Positions 1 to 7,388 of a stretch of DNA of 14,763 nt are shown here, piece by piece. Position 1 is the first letter of the stretch. Every line of letters begins with the position of its first letter. Under the pieces are notes generated by a model that ran no database searches, was not told the origin of the DNA, and worked only from the letters and a program-made list of their open reading frames with translations. The translations under genes and the position numbers were made by a program. This DNA is from CAZVFE01 sp964626405 (lineage in GTDB: Bacteria > Bacteroidota > Bacteroidia > Cytophagales > Spirosomataceae). Where the stretch lies: contig CAZVFE010000042.1 in NCBI GenBank assembly GCA_964626405.1, positions 1 to 14,763 of the forward strand, given 5' to 3'.

Positions 1-380
1 GTCCGAAGGAATATGCGGAATTTGCAACGCCTTATTTGGGTAGGATTGCTTCCGCTATTGAAGGAACTCCGGTAACCTTATTTTCAAAAGGAGCCTATTT
101 TGCACGAAAAGAATTGGCTGCTCTGGATTGCCAAACAATTGGTTTGGATTGGAATATGGACATCCAAGAAAGTAGGGATTTAGTAGGAGGGAAGACTTTA
201 CAAGGTAATCTTGATCCTTGTGTATTGTATGCAGATTTTGCTACCATCAAAAAAGAGACCAAATCCATGTTGGATCAATTTGGTCGTCGATCTACCATTG
301 CCAATCTAGGTCATGGCGTTTATCCTGATATTGCCTTCGAAAAGGTACAATGTTTTATTGAAACGGTTCAAGAGTATTAG
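1..380 (+). CDS. hemE: Uroporphyrinogen decarboxylase, 3' part
   Basis: This is the C-terminal part of HemE, the cytoplasmic enzyme that removes four carboxyl groups from uroporphyrinogen III to give coproporphyrinogen III in heme synthesis. The reading frame is open from the window edge (first full codon at 3), so the start lies outside; the TTG at 36 is internal. Visible family signatures are TLFSKGA, the LQGNLDP block and the closing NLGHGVYPD block, whose GHG histidine is conserved in the family. The frame ends at TAG 378-380 and the C-terminus looks complete. The gene converges on guaB and is followed by a repeat-rich gap and a shared terminator. Identification rests on these motifs and is firm. 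Confidence 0.93.
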   Translation, partial: PKEYAEFATPYLGRIASAIEGTPVTLFSKGAYFARKELAALDCQTIGLDWNMDIQESRDLVGGKTLQGNLDPCVLYADFATIKKETKSMLDQFGRRSTIANLGHGVYPDIAFEKVQCFIETVQEY

Positions 381-386
381 AATTTT

Positions 387-434
387 AGAATATAAGAATT
401 GTAGAATATAAGAATTGTAGTGAATAGTGAATAG
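387..434. repeat. Short A/T-rich tandem repeats after hemE
   Basis: Two perfect head-to-tail copies of a 16-bp unit (AGAATATAAGAATTGT) lie at 387-402 and 403-418. They are followed directly by two copies of the 7-mer TGAATAG at 421-427 and 428-434. No coding sense is apparent. Such short-period repeats are prone to slippage; no function is proposed. Confidence 0.8.
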
Positions 435-505
435 GGAAGAGAAGCGAATAATAAAATGCCGCTGCCACGGTTAAAAATTAAACATTCTATTTGCCTTATC
501 AATAG

Positions 506-571
506 AGGTGGCCTTTAGGCTACCTTATAAAAATAAATAACCCCATTTAGCCCATGAATTTATTCGTGGGC
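506..571. repeat. REP-like element: twin hairpins with TTTA loops
   Basis: Two perfectly spaced hairpins lie in the hemE-guaB gap. The first pairs 506-513 with 518-525 (8 bp, one G-T wobble, loop TTTA 514-517). The second pairs 550-558 with 563-571 (9 bp, one T-G wobble, loop TTTA 559-562). Twenty-four A/T-rich bases separate them. Neither is followed by a long T run, so they are not ordinary terminators. Paired stem-loops with wobbles in a non-coding gap resemble REP/BIME elements mobilised by RAYT (IS200-like) transposases; this is an inference, because copy number cannot be seen from one window. Confidence 0.55.
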
Positions 572-590
572 GTTCTAAAAAAAATATATA

Positions 591-626
591 AGAGCCGTCC
601 AGATAAGTTGACGGCTCTATTTTTTT
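591..626. terminator. Bidirectional intrinsic terminator between hemE and guaB
   Basis: A perfect 9-bp stem (AGAGCCGTC at 591-599 with GACGGCTCT at 610-618) encloses a 10-nt loop. It is followed by seven T residues at 620-626 on the plus strand. An A-rich run at 577-590 becomes a T-rich tail on the minus strand. It therefore fits termination of both hemE (plus) and guaB (minus), whose stop codon is only about 10 bases from the T run. Confidence 0.85.
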
Positions 627-634
627 AGAATCCC

Positions 635-2104
635 TTAATTGGAAGAATAATTAGGAGCTTCCTTGGTGATATTGATATCATGCGGATGAGATTCTTTTAC
701 ACCTGCAGCTGTAATTTTTACAAATTTTGCCTGCTGCATAGTTTCAATATCCTTCGATCCACAATATCCCATTCCTGCTTTTAATCCTCCTACCATTTGA
801 TAAAGGATTTCGACAACCGAACCCTTAAATGGCACTCTTCCTACAATTCCTTCTGGAACTAATTTCTTGATATCATCTTCAGCATCTTGGAAATAACGAT
901 CCTTTGATCCATCTTCCATTGCCTCCAATGATCCCATTCCTCTATAAGATTTATATTTTCTTCCCTCTGCAATAATGATTTCTCCTGGAGCCTCATCCGT
1001 TCCTGCTAACATAGAGCCAATCATAACAGAATTTGCTCCTCCTGCAATGGCCTTAGCAATATCTCCCGAGAATCTTATTCCTCCATCTGCAATTACGGGT
1101 ACTCCTGTTCCTTTAATTGCCTTGGCAACCTCGTATACTGCAGTTAATTGTGGCATTCCTACACCTGCAATGATTCTGGTAGTACAGATTGAACCCGGAC
1201 CAACCCCAACCTTCACGGCATCTGCCCCCGCTTCAGCTAAAGCAATTCCTGCTTCCGCCGTAGCAATATTTCCTACAATAACCTGTAAATCTGGATATTC
1301 CTTTTTAACACGCTTTAAGGCATCAATTACCCCTTTGGAATGCCCATGGGCAGTGTCAATACTCACAACATCCACTCCCACTTTAACCAAAGCCGCAACA
1401 CGCTCTAAAATATCTGCAGTAACCCCTAAAGCAGCACCTACTCTCAATCTTCCAAATTCATCCTTACATGCTAATGGATGAGAAGTTCTTTTTAAAATAT
1501 CTTTATAGGTTACTAAACCAACTAATTTTCCATTCTTATCAATAATCGGTAATTTTTCGATTTTATTTTCCTGTAAAATTTCTTCAGCCTTCTTTAAATC
1601 TATCCCCTCCACTGCTGTAATTAAATTTTGGGATGTCATCACCTCCGTCACCGGCTTTTTCTTATCCTTCTGAAAACGTAAATCACGGTTGGTAAGAATA
1701 CCAATTAAAAGATTCGATTTATTTACTACCGGAATTCCCCCAATTCTATTTTCTTTCATTAAGGCCAAGGCATCACCGATTGTTTTATCGTCTGTCAAGG
1801 TAATTGGATCTATAATCATTCCTGATTCATATCTCTTTACCTTACGAACCTGTTCGGCCTGCTTGGCAATCGGCATATTTTTATGAATAATTCCAATTCC
1901 CCCTTCTCTTGCAACGGCAATTGCTAAATCCGCTTCGGTAACCGTATCCATCGCTGCAGATACAATTGGAATATTTAAACTGATTTTTTTTGTAAGTTTA
2001 GTTTGTGTAGAAACCTCACGTGGTAAAACTTCTGAATAAGACGGTAGAAGTAGTACGTCGTCGTACGTTAAAGCTTCAAAGATGAATTTTTCTGAATTTT
2101 TCAT
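635..2104 (-). CDS. guaB: Inosine-5'-monophosphate dehydrogenase
   Basis: Complete 489-aa IMP dehydrogenase, the usual length. It oxidises IMP to XMP with NAD+, the committed step of GMP synthesis, in the cytoplasm. The N-terminal (beta/alpha)8 barrel begins with the ALTYDDVLLLP signature (11-21). A tandem CBS pair occupies about residues 95-205 (EVMTSQN and GLVTYKDI are visible). The barrel resumes with DTAHGHS (250-256), the phosphate loop and catalytic loop GPGSICTTR with nucleophile Cys307, ADGGIR (339-344), and the flap with SKDRYFQ (400-406, catalytic Arg403). The ATG at 2102-2104 gives the standard N-terminus. It is transcribed leftward, alone, from a promoter-like box at 2137-2144, and ends at the shared terminator. 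The CBS pair usually binds purine nucleotides and tunes activity in this family. Confidence 0.98.
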   Translation of the reverse strand: MKNSEKFIFEALTYDDVLLLPSYSEVLPREVSTQTKLTKKISLNIPIVSAAMDTVTEADLAIAVAREGGIGIIHKNMPIAKQAEQVRKVKRYESGMIIDPITLTDDKTIGDALALMKENRIGGIPVVNKSNLLIGILTNRDLRFQKDKKKPVTEVMTSQNLITAVEGIDLKKAEEILQENKIEKLPIIDKNGKLVGLVTYKDILKRTSHPLACKDEFGRLRVGAALGVTADILERVAALVKVGVDVVSIDTAHGHSKGVIDALKRVKKEYPDLQVIVGNIATAEAGIALAEAGADAVKVGVGPGSICTTRIIAGVGMPQLTAVYEVAKAIKGTGVPVIADGGIRFSGDIAKAIAGGANSVMIGSMLAGTDEAPGEIIIAEGRKYKSYRGMGSLEAMEDGSKDRYFQDAEDDIKKLVPEGIVGRVPFKGSVVEILYQMVGGLKAGMGYCGSKDIETMQQAKFVKITAAGVKESHPHDINITKEAPNYSSN

Positions 2105-2360
2105 GGCAAATAATTGATGAATCCTTATTTGCGGGACAAAATTACGAAAAAAAATCAGTTTATTCGTATTCTTCTAAAATTATTTATTTAATCAGTCCGT
2201 AAAATGCATCCACTAAACTTTGCACTTGTAATCCTTGAAAAGAAATCTAATTAAAATGATTTTCTAGGATAATAAATGGTTTACCGAAATTTTAAAAAAT
2301 TTTGAAATTTTGATAAATTATTTTAAATTCCTTATTAAACTTTTAAATCAATTGAAATTT
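2105..2360. other. Divergent intergenic region, guaB / FGE-like gene
   Basis: A 256-bp A/T-rich gap between divergent genes. Apart from the guaB -7 box, the only candidate signals for the rightward gene are imperfect TAnnTTTG-like boxes (AAATTTTG at about 2297-2304 and 2305-2312), with no -33 partner. No RNA gene, riboswitch-like fold or extra ORF with coding character was recognised. Confidence 0.4.
2137..2144 (-). promoter_or_regulatory. Bacteroidota-type -7 box for guaB
   Basis: On the minus strand this reads TAATTTTG, an exact match to the Bacteroidota sigma-A -7 consensus TAnnTTTG, 32 bases before the guaB ATG. No clear TTG is seen at the expected -33 spacing, so the call rests on the -7 box and position only. 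Confidence 0.5.
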
Positions 2361-3239
2361 ATGAAATCCTATCAAAATAGGTTTTATATTGCCGTTTTTG
2401 TAGTTCTTACCTTTAATTTATTCTCCCAAGATTCTTATATTGAAAAAATTAACGGAACGGATCGTGGTATTGCTATGGTAAGAATTCCATCTGGAAAATT
2501 CATTGCCGAAGACGGTCGCCAATTCTCAATGCCTGCATTTTGGATGTCGAAAACCGAAATCACCTATGAACAAGTTCAATATTATTTAAATAAGCGACAA
2601 GAAACGGGAGATGTTGTGGATGGAGTATCAAGACCTAGTCCACCCTATATTGATTTTTCCCTTGGAATGGGTAAATTGGGGGGCTTCCCTGCCAATTCCA
2701 TGAAGCAATATTCTGCCATAAATTATTGTAAATGGCTTTATGAAAAAACGGGAATATTTTACAGATTGCCTACGGAGGCGGAATGGGAATATGCTTGTTT
2801 GGGGGGTGGAAAAAATCCGAAAGTTTTAAAGGATTTTGCTTGGTATGATGAAAATTCGAATAATAAATATCATCCAACGGGAGGAAAGCAAGCAAATGGA
2901 TATGGTTTATTGGATATGTTAGGAAATGTATCAGAATGGGTATTGGACCAATATCAATCCAAGCCTTTTTTGGATGGATTACCAAACAAGCCAGTTTATG
3001 TGGATGAATATGGTTATTCTTTGGTAAAGGGAGGGAATTATCGTACCTCTTCCAAGGATTTAAATTGTCGGTTTAGAATGGAAGATGATCCAATTTGGAA
3101 TGAGCGTGATCCGCAGATTCCCAAATCTAAATGGTGGAATGCTGATGCACCCTTTGTTGGGTTTCGTTTAGTTAAGCCGATAAACCAGCCGAGTGCTGAG
3201 GAAATTGAAACTTTTTTTAAAACATATTTAACTGAATAA
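2361..3239 (+). CDS. Secreted FGE-fold (SUMF1/EgtB/PvdO family) protein, probably not a true FGE
   Basis: A 292-aa protein with a cleavable-type signal peptide (hydrophobic core about 8-21, then SQDS; no lipobox cysteine) and one FGE-sulfatase domain (about 36-273). Family marks are MVRIPSGKF (39-47), RLPTEAEWEYA (135-145), GYGLLDMLGNVSEWV (180-194), VKGGNYR (222-228) and a terminal FVGFRLVKP. True formylglycine-generating enzymes carry two catalytic cysteines after the GGS(Y/H) turn; here the corresponding positions are about Thr229 and Leu234. A single Cys236 is out of register. A sulfatase-activating role is therefore doubtful, and other FGE-fold members (for example GldJ/GldK of gliding machinery) are non-catalytic. 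ATG 2361 was chosen because it gives a clean signal peptide; a TTG at 2310 would add 17 residues before it. Twelve bp separate it from the next gene, so co-transcription is likely. Exact role unknown. Confidence 0.82.
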   Translation: MKSYQNRFYIAVFVVLTFNLFSQDSYIEKINGTDRGIAMVRIPSGKFIAEDGRQFSMPAFWMSKTEITYEQVQYYLNKRQETGDVVDGVSRPSPPYIDFSLGMGKLGGFPANSMKQYSAINYCKWLYEKTGIFYRLPTEAEWEYACLGGGKNPKVLKDFAWYDENSNNKYHPTGGKQANGYGLLDMLGNVSEWVLDQYQSKPFLDGLPNKPVYVDEYGYSLVKGGNYRTSSKDLNCRFRMEDDPIWNERDPQIPKSKWWNADAPFVGFRLVKPINQPSAEEIETFFKTYLTE

Positions 3240-3251
3240 ATTTATTTTACT

Positions 3252-4589
3252 ATGAAAAATTCAAGAAGAGAATTTATCTTAAATTCAGGGATGGTTGCTG
3301 GGGGAATGGTCTTGGCGCCATTGACCTCTAAAGCTTCTTTTTTTAATTCAAATGTAGATGATACCTTGAAGGTTGCTTTGATTGGTTGTGGAGGAAGAGG
3401 GACAGGAGCAATTTCTCAGGCATTAAGTACGAAAGAAAATATTGAATTAGTTGCGATGGCAGATGCTTTTCAAGACCGATTAGACGATTGTTATGCTAAT
3501 TTGATGCGCTCTCGCTCTGTTGATAAATCCGATAAGAAGCGTCCGATCAAAGAAAAGGTTAATGTTAAGCCAGAGCATAAATTTGTAGGTTTTGATGCTT
3601 ATAAAAAAGCCATGGAATTGGCTGATGTAGTAATCCTGACGACTCCTCCGGGTTTTAGGCCAATGCATTTTGAAGCTGCAGTGGAGGCAGGAAAGCAAAT
3701 TTTCATGGAAAAGCCCCTGGCTACAGATCCGGTAGGGATTCAGAGGGTTCTTACCGCTGCTAAAAAAGCTAAAGAAAAGAAATTGAATGTGGTAGTAGGT
3801 TTGCAACGTCATTATCAAAACTCCTATCGTGAATTAATGAAACGATTGGATGATGGAATGATTGGCGAAATTACTTCCGCTTCTTGTTGGTGGAATAACG
3901 ATGGGGTTTGGGTAAAAGAAAGAAAGCCTGGCATGACAGAAATGGAATACCAAATGAGAAATTGGTATTATTTCAACTGGTTATGCGGAGATCATATTAC
4001 CGAACAACATATTCATAATATCGATGTAATCAATTGGGCAAAGAAAGGACATCCAATTAAGGCTAGGGGAACAGGGGGAAGAGAGGTTCGAAAAGGAAAA
4101 GATTTTGGTGAAATTTTTGATCATCATATTGTGGAATTTGAATATGCGGATGGTACGATATTGAATTCTCAATGTAGACATATTGAAGGTACTTGGGCAA
4201 AAGTGGACGAGATGGTCATTGGCACGAAGGGAAAAATTCATTTTGACGAAGCTAAAATATTGGATTATAAAGGGAATTTATTGTATGGATTTGATAAGAA
4301 AAACAACGAGAATAATCCATATCAAACTGAACATGATGAATTATGGGATACTGTAGCACGTGGAGAGTATAAATTTGCGGATGCAGAGAATGGAGCATAT
4401 TCTACCATGACATCCATTTTAGGAAGAATGGCGACCTATTCTGGACAGATAATAACCTGGGATCAGGCAATAAATTCGGATTTAAATTTAGCCCCAAATG
4501 ACTTCACTTGGGATGCTAAAATGCCTTTAAATCCAGATGAAAATGGCCTATATCCAGTAGCTGTTCCGGGGGTGACAAAGTATTTTTAA
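3252..4589 (+). CDS. Exported Gfo/Idh/MocA family oxidoreductase (Tat signal)
   Basis: A 445-aa NAD(P)-dependent sugar-type dehydrogenase with a twin-arginine leader: SRREF at 4-8, a hydrophobic stretch (about 12-24) and ASFF. Export folded to the periplasm with cofactor bound is the usual reading. The Rossmann domain starts with VALIGCGGRGTG (41-52), followed by ADAF and the EKP motif (153-155) that contacts the nicotinamide ring. The C-terminal alpha/beta domain has GDHITEQHIHNID (246-258), where this family places its catalytic histidine or acid. In Bacteroidota and Planctomycetes, Tat-leader members of this type act in sugar or polysaccharide metabolism, but the substrate cannot be read from sequence. 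It follows the FGE-fold gene by 12 bp; nuoA starts 61 bp downstream with no convincing terminator between. Confidence 0.92.
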   Translation: MKNSRREFILNSGMVAGGMVLAPLTSKASFFNSNVDDTLKVALIGCGGRGTGAISQALSTKENIELVAMADAFQDRLDDCYANLMRSRSVDKSDKKRPIKEKVNVKPEHKFVGFDAYKKAMELADVVILTTPPGFRPMHFEAAVEAGKQIFMEKPLATDPVGIQRVLTAAKKAKEKKLNVVVGLQRHYQNSYRELMKRLDDGMIGEITSASCWWNNDGVWVKERKPGMTEMEYQMRNWYYFNWLCGDHITEQHIHNIDVINWAKKGHPIKARGTGGREVRKGKDFGEIFDHHIVEFEYADGTILNSQCRHIEGTWAKVDEMVIGTKGKIHFDEAKILDYKGNLLYGFDKKNNENNPYQTEHDELWDTVARGEYKFADAENGAYSTMTSILGRMATYSGQIITWDQAINSDLNLAPNDFTWDAKMPLNPDENGLYPVAVPGVTKYF

Positions 4590-4650
4590 GAATCTTACGA
4601 TTTTTGGATTTTTTTAAGTAACTTGCGGCTCAAAATAAATTGACTTTCAA

Positions 4651-5019
4651 ATGAATTATTTGCCGTCAGATTTTTTGCCGATTTTTGTCCAATTAGCAGC
4701 AGCTCTAGGTTTTATTGTATTAGTGATGGTTGTGACCCATATATTAGGTCCACGCAGAAACACCACTAAAAAAGGAGAAGCCTTTGAATGTGGGATTGAA
4801 TCTCAAGGAGATGCTCGTACCCCCATTTCGATTAAATATTTTTTAGTTGCGATTTTATTCGTGCTATTTGATGTTGAAATCGTTTTCATGTATCCATGGG
4901 CTGTGAATTTCAGAGAACTTTCATGGTTTGGATTCTGGGAAATGCTGGTATTTGTTGGATTATTATTGGTAGGATTTTTATATGTATTGAAGAAAGGAAT
5001 TTTAAAATGGGAAAAATAA
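4651..5019 (+). CDS. nuoA: NADH-quinone oxidoreductase subunit A
   Basis: A 122-aa membrane subunit of respiratory complex I, in the length range of the family. Three membrane helices are visible (about 11-33, 61-82 and 94-114). The long loop after helix 1 holds the conserved GEAFECGIES (42-51, with Cys47) and leads into SIKYFLVAILFVLFDVEIVF (60-79), whose acidic Asp74/Glu76 lie near the quinone cavity entrance. It is the first gene of the nuo cluster. The ATG at 4651 matches the expected N-terminus. The stop codon (5017-5019) sits in the loop of a terminator-like hairpin. Confidence 0.97.
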   Translation: MNYLPSDFLPIFVQLAAALGFIVLVMVVTHILGPRRNTTKKGEAFECGIESQGDARTPISIKYFLVAILFVLFDVEIVFMYPWAVNFRELSWFGFWEMLVFVGLLLVGFLYVLKKGILKWEK

Positions 5020-5037
5020 CAATTTTCCCATTTTTTT
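5004..5037 (+). terminator. Terminator-like hairpin spanning the nuoA stop codon
   Basis: A perfect 12-bp inverted repeat pairs 5004-5015 with 5023-5034 (core ATGGGAAAA / TTTTCCCAT) around a 7-nt loop that contains most of the nuoA stop region. It runs into seven T residues (5031-5037). Only three pairs are G-C, so it is weaker than a typical terminator. The geometry fits partial termination, or an mRNA end, between nuoA and nuoB. Confidence 0.5.
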
Positions 5038-5064
5038 GTTTTCCAACTAAGTAGAAAAAATAAA

Positions 5065-5613
5065 ATGACTGATTCAAAAGTTAACATCGTTGAGGCGCCA
5101 CCAGGCATTGAAGGACAAGGATTCTTTGCTACTTCTTTGGATAATTTGGTGGGTTTAGCGCGTTCAAATTCCTTGTGGCCTTTACCATTTGCAACTTCAT
5201 GTTGTGGTATAGAATTCATGTCTACCATGGCTGCCCATTATGATATTGCTCGTTTTGGTTCTGAAAGATTGAGTTTTTCAGCCAGACAAGCCGATGTGTT
5301 AATGGTAATGGGAACGATTGCGAAGAAAATGGCGCCAGTAGTGAAGCAGGTTTATTTACAGATGGCCGAGCCTCGTTGGGTACTTTCTGTTGGAGCTTGT
5401 GCTTGTTCTGGGGGTATTTTTGATACCTATTCTGTTTTACAGGGTATTGATAGAATTATTCCTGTAGACGTCTATGTACCGGGTTGTCCGCCAAGACCGG
5501 AGCAAATTTTGGATGGCTTCATGCAAATTCAAGAAATCGCTAAAAATGAATCAACGCGTAGAAGAAATTCGCCTGAGTATAAGGCTTTATTGGCTTCTTA
5601 CGGTATAGAATAA
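5065..5613 (+). CDS. nuoB: NADH-quinone oxidoreductase subunit B
   Basis: A 182-aa peripheral-arm subunit that binds the terminal [4Fe-4S] cluster N2, which reduces quinone at the NuoB-NuoD interface. Cluster ligands are visible as the tandem Cys46-Cys47 in FATSCCGIEFM, Cys112 in SVGACACSGG and Cys141 in VPGCPPRPE. Cys114 is an additional cysteine two residues after a ligand, where many homologues have Asn or Ser. The gene lies 45 bp after nuoA, the largest gap in the cluster, and 6 bp before nuoC. Confidence 0.98.
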   Translation: MTDSKVNIVEAPPGIEGQGFFATSLDNLVGLARSNSLWPLPFATSCCGIEFMSTMAAHYDIARFGSERLSFSARQADVLMVMGTIAKKMAPVVKQVYLQMAEPRWVLSVGACACSGGIFDTYSVLQGIDRIIPVDVYVPGCPPRPEQILDGFMQIQEIAKNESTRRRNSPEYKALLASYGIE

Positions 5614-5619
5614 TATTTC

Positions 5620-6129
5620 ATGGGAAAAATTAGTAACGAAACCATTTCAGAGATCATAATAAATCAATTTGGGGAAGAAAAAATCTTCGGCTTGAATGAG
5701 CAGTATGGATTATTGCAATTTACCACTCAAGTAGAGAATATTGTTCCCATTTTGCATTTTTTATATCAAGATGAAACTTTGAAATTTCAATTCCTAACAG
5801 ATTTAGCAGGAATTCATTTTCCAGATGCTAAAGGTGCTGAACTAGGAGTTATTTATCATCTTCATAGCCTTGAGAATAATATTCGTTTGATTATCAAAAC
5901 CTATGTACCAATTGAATCTCCTCATGTTCCTACCATCACTGGCCTATATGCATCAGCCAATTGGATGGAAAGAGAAGCATTTGATTTTTATGGTATTCTT
6001 TTTGATGGTCATCCCAATCTTACTAGAATTTTGAACGTTGATGATATGGATTATCATCCACTACGTAAGGAGTATCCTTTAGAGGATGCAACCAGACAAG
6101 ATAAAATTGATGAATTATTTGGTAGATAA
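5620..6129 (+). CDS. nuoC: NADH-quinone oxidoreductase subunit C
   Basis: A 169-aa 30-kDa-type subunit of the hydrophilic arm that supports NuoD and carries no cofactor. The family signature is the run from 113 to 138 (ANWMEREAFDFYG then HPNLTRIL), followed by HPLRKEYP (146-153). It is a free-standing subunit, not fused to NuoD as in Escherichia coli. Six bp separate it from nuoB and 11 bp from nuoD. Confidence 0.96.
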   Translation: MGKISNETISEIIINQFGEEKIFGLNEQYGLLQFTTQVENIVPILHFLYQDETLKFQFLTDLAGIHFPDAKGAELGVIYHLHSLENNIRLIIKTYVPIESPHVPTITGLYASANWMEREAFDFYGILFDGHPNLTRILNVDDMDYHPLRKEYPLEDATRQDKIDELFGR

Positions 6130-6140
6130 AACCAATTATT

Positions 6141-7376
6141 ATGTCGGAAATAGCATTAGTAAATAATCCCAATGTAGGTTTAGATAAGTCTAAATTAGAA
6201 GGTCCTTATGTAAATGACCTAACAACCCTAAATTTAGGTCCTACTCACCCTGCAACACACGGAATTTTCCAAAATATTCTTACCATGGATGGGGAGACCA
6301 TCGTGGATGCAGAACAAACTGTTGGTTATATTCATCGCGCTTTTGAAAAAATAGCAGAAAGAAGACCTTTCTATCAAATAACTACGCTTACAGACAGAAT
6401 GAACTATTGTTCTGCCCCTATCAATAATATGGGTTGGCATATGACTGTAGAGAAATTACTGGGTATTACTGTTCCAAAAAGAGCAGAATATATTCGTGTG
6501 ATTATGATGGAATTGGCTCGTTTGGCTGATCATATAATTTGTAATTCCATTTTAGCGGTAGATACAGGTGCATTAACTGGTTTCTTGTACATTTACCAAT
6601 GGAGAGAACATATTTATGAAATCTATGAGGAAATGTCTGGCGCAAGATTAACGACCAATATGGGACGTTTCGGAGGGATGGAAAGAGATCTTTCAAAAGT
6701 AGCAATTGAAAAAATTAATACCTTATTAGAAGGTTTACCGAAGGCCATCAAAGAATTTGAAGGTTTGGTAAAAAGAAATAGAATTTTTATGGATCGTACC
6801 CAAAATGTAGGGGGAATTTCTGCGGAAAGAGCCTTAAATTATGGGTTTACTGGTCCAAACCTACGTGCCGCAGGGGTTGATTATGATGTGAGGGACTTAA
6901 ATCCTTATTCATCCTATGAAGATTTCGAATTTGAAGTTCCTGTAGGAACCAAAGGAGATACTTATGATCGATTCTTGGTTCGTCAGGAAGAAATGTGGCA
7001 ATCTTTAAGAATCATTGAACAAGCAATGAAAAACCTTCCTGAAGGCCCTTATCATGCTGATGCCCCACATTATTATTTGCCACCAAAGCAAGCAGTTTAT
7101 TCCAATATGGAAGCTTTGATTTACCATTTCAAAATTGTTATGGGAGAGATTGATGCTCCCGTAGGAGAGGTTTATCATTCCGTAGAAGGTGGAAATGGGG
7201 AATTAGGATTTTATTTGGTTTCAGATGGTGGAAGAGCCCCATATCGATTGAAATTTAGAAGACCTGGCTATATTTATTATCAAGCGTTCCCAGAAATGGT
7301 TAAGGGTGCAACCTTATCAGATGCGATTGTTACCATGTCTTCAATGAATGTGATTGCCGGAGAATTAGACACTTAA
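6141..7376 (+). CDS. nuoD: NADH-quinone oxidoreductase subunit D
   Basis: A 411-aa 49-kDa-type subunit, related to the large subunit of NiFe hydrogenases but without the metal-binding cysteines, which forms most of the quinone pocket. Visible are LNLGPTHPATHG (30-41, the quinone-contacting histidine loop), YIHRAFEKIAE (63-73), the TDRMNY segment (84-89), and a C-terminus with RPGYIYYQAF and a closing AGELDT in place of the more common GE(V/I)DR. Length is slightly above typical because of about 20 extra N-terminal residues. It is tightly placed between nuoC and nuoE. Confidence 0.98.
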   Translation: MSEIALVNNPNVGLDKSKLEGPYVNDLTTLNLGPTHPATHGIFQNILTMDGETIVDAEQTVGYIHRAFEKIAERRPFYQITTLTDRMNYCSAPINNMGWHMTVEKLLGITVPKRAEYIRVIMMELARLADHIICNSILAVDTGALTGFLYIYQWREHIYEIYEEMSGARLTTNMGRFGGMERDLSKVAIEKINTLLEGLPKAIKEFEGLVKRNRIFMDRTQNVGGISAERALNYGFTGPNLRAAGVDYDVRDLNPYSSYEDFEFEVPVGTKGDTYDRFLVRQEEMWQSLRIIEQAMKNLPEGPYHADAPHYYLPPKQAVYSNMEALIYHFKIVMGEIDAPVGEVYHSVEGGNGELGFYLVSDGGRAPYRLKFRRPGYIYYQAFPEMVKGATLSDAIVTMSSMNVIAGELDT

Positions 7377-7388
7377 TATTCAATTTAA

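Noticed and set aside
387..434. CRISPR-like array
   Set aside because: The repeats are directly adjacent without spacers, only two copies each, and no cas gene is nearby.
975..1481. Long plus-strand open frame (168 codons) inside guaB
   Set aside because: It is antisense to a fully conserved IMP dehydrogenase and its translation (Ala/Pro/Thr-rich, no domain) is what the reverse frame of guaB would give.
2200..2320. TAnnTTTG-like promoter for the FGE-fold gene (TAAACTTTG near 2214)
   Set aside because: The spacing inside the box is off by one base, and no TTG lies at the -33 position; other candidates miss the first T.
4590..4650. Possible terminator or promoter between the oxidoreductase and nuoA
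   Set aside because: T-rich runs are present but there is no real inverted repeat (only TAAG/CTTA), and no TAnnTTTG box with a TTG partner at a sensible distance from the ATG. The nuo promoter therefore remains unlocated.
4803..5228. Minus-strand open frame across nuoA-nuoB
   Set aside because: It covers two well-identified subunits on the other strand, its translation has no recognisable domain, and it has no plausible promoter.
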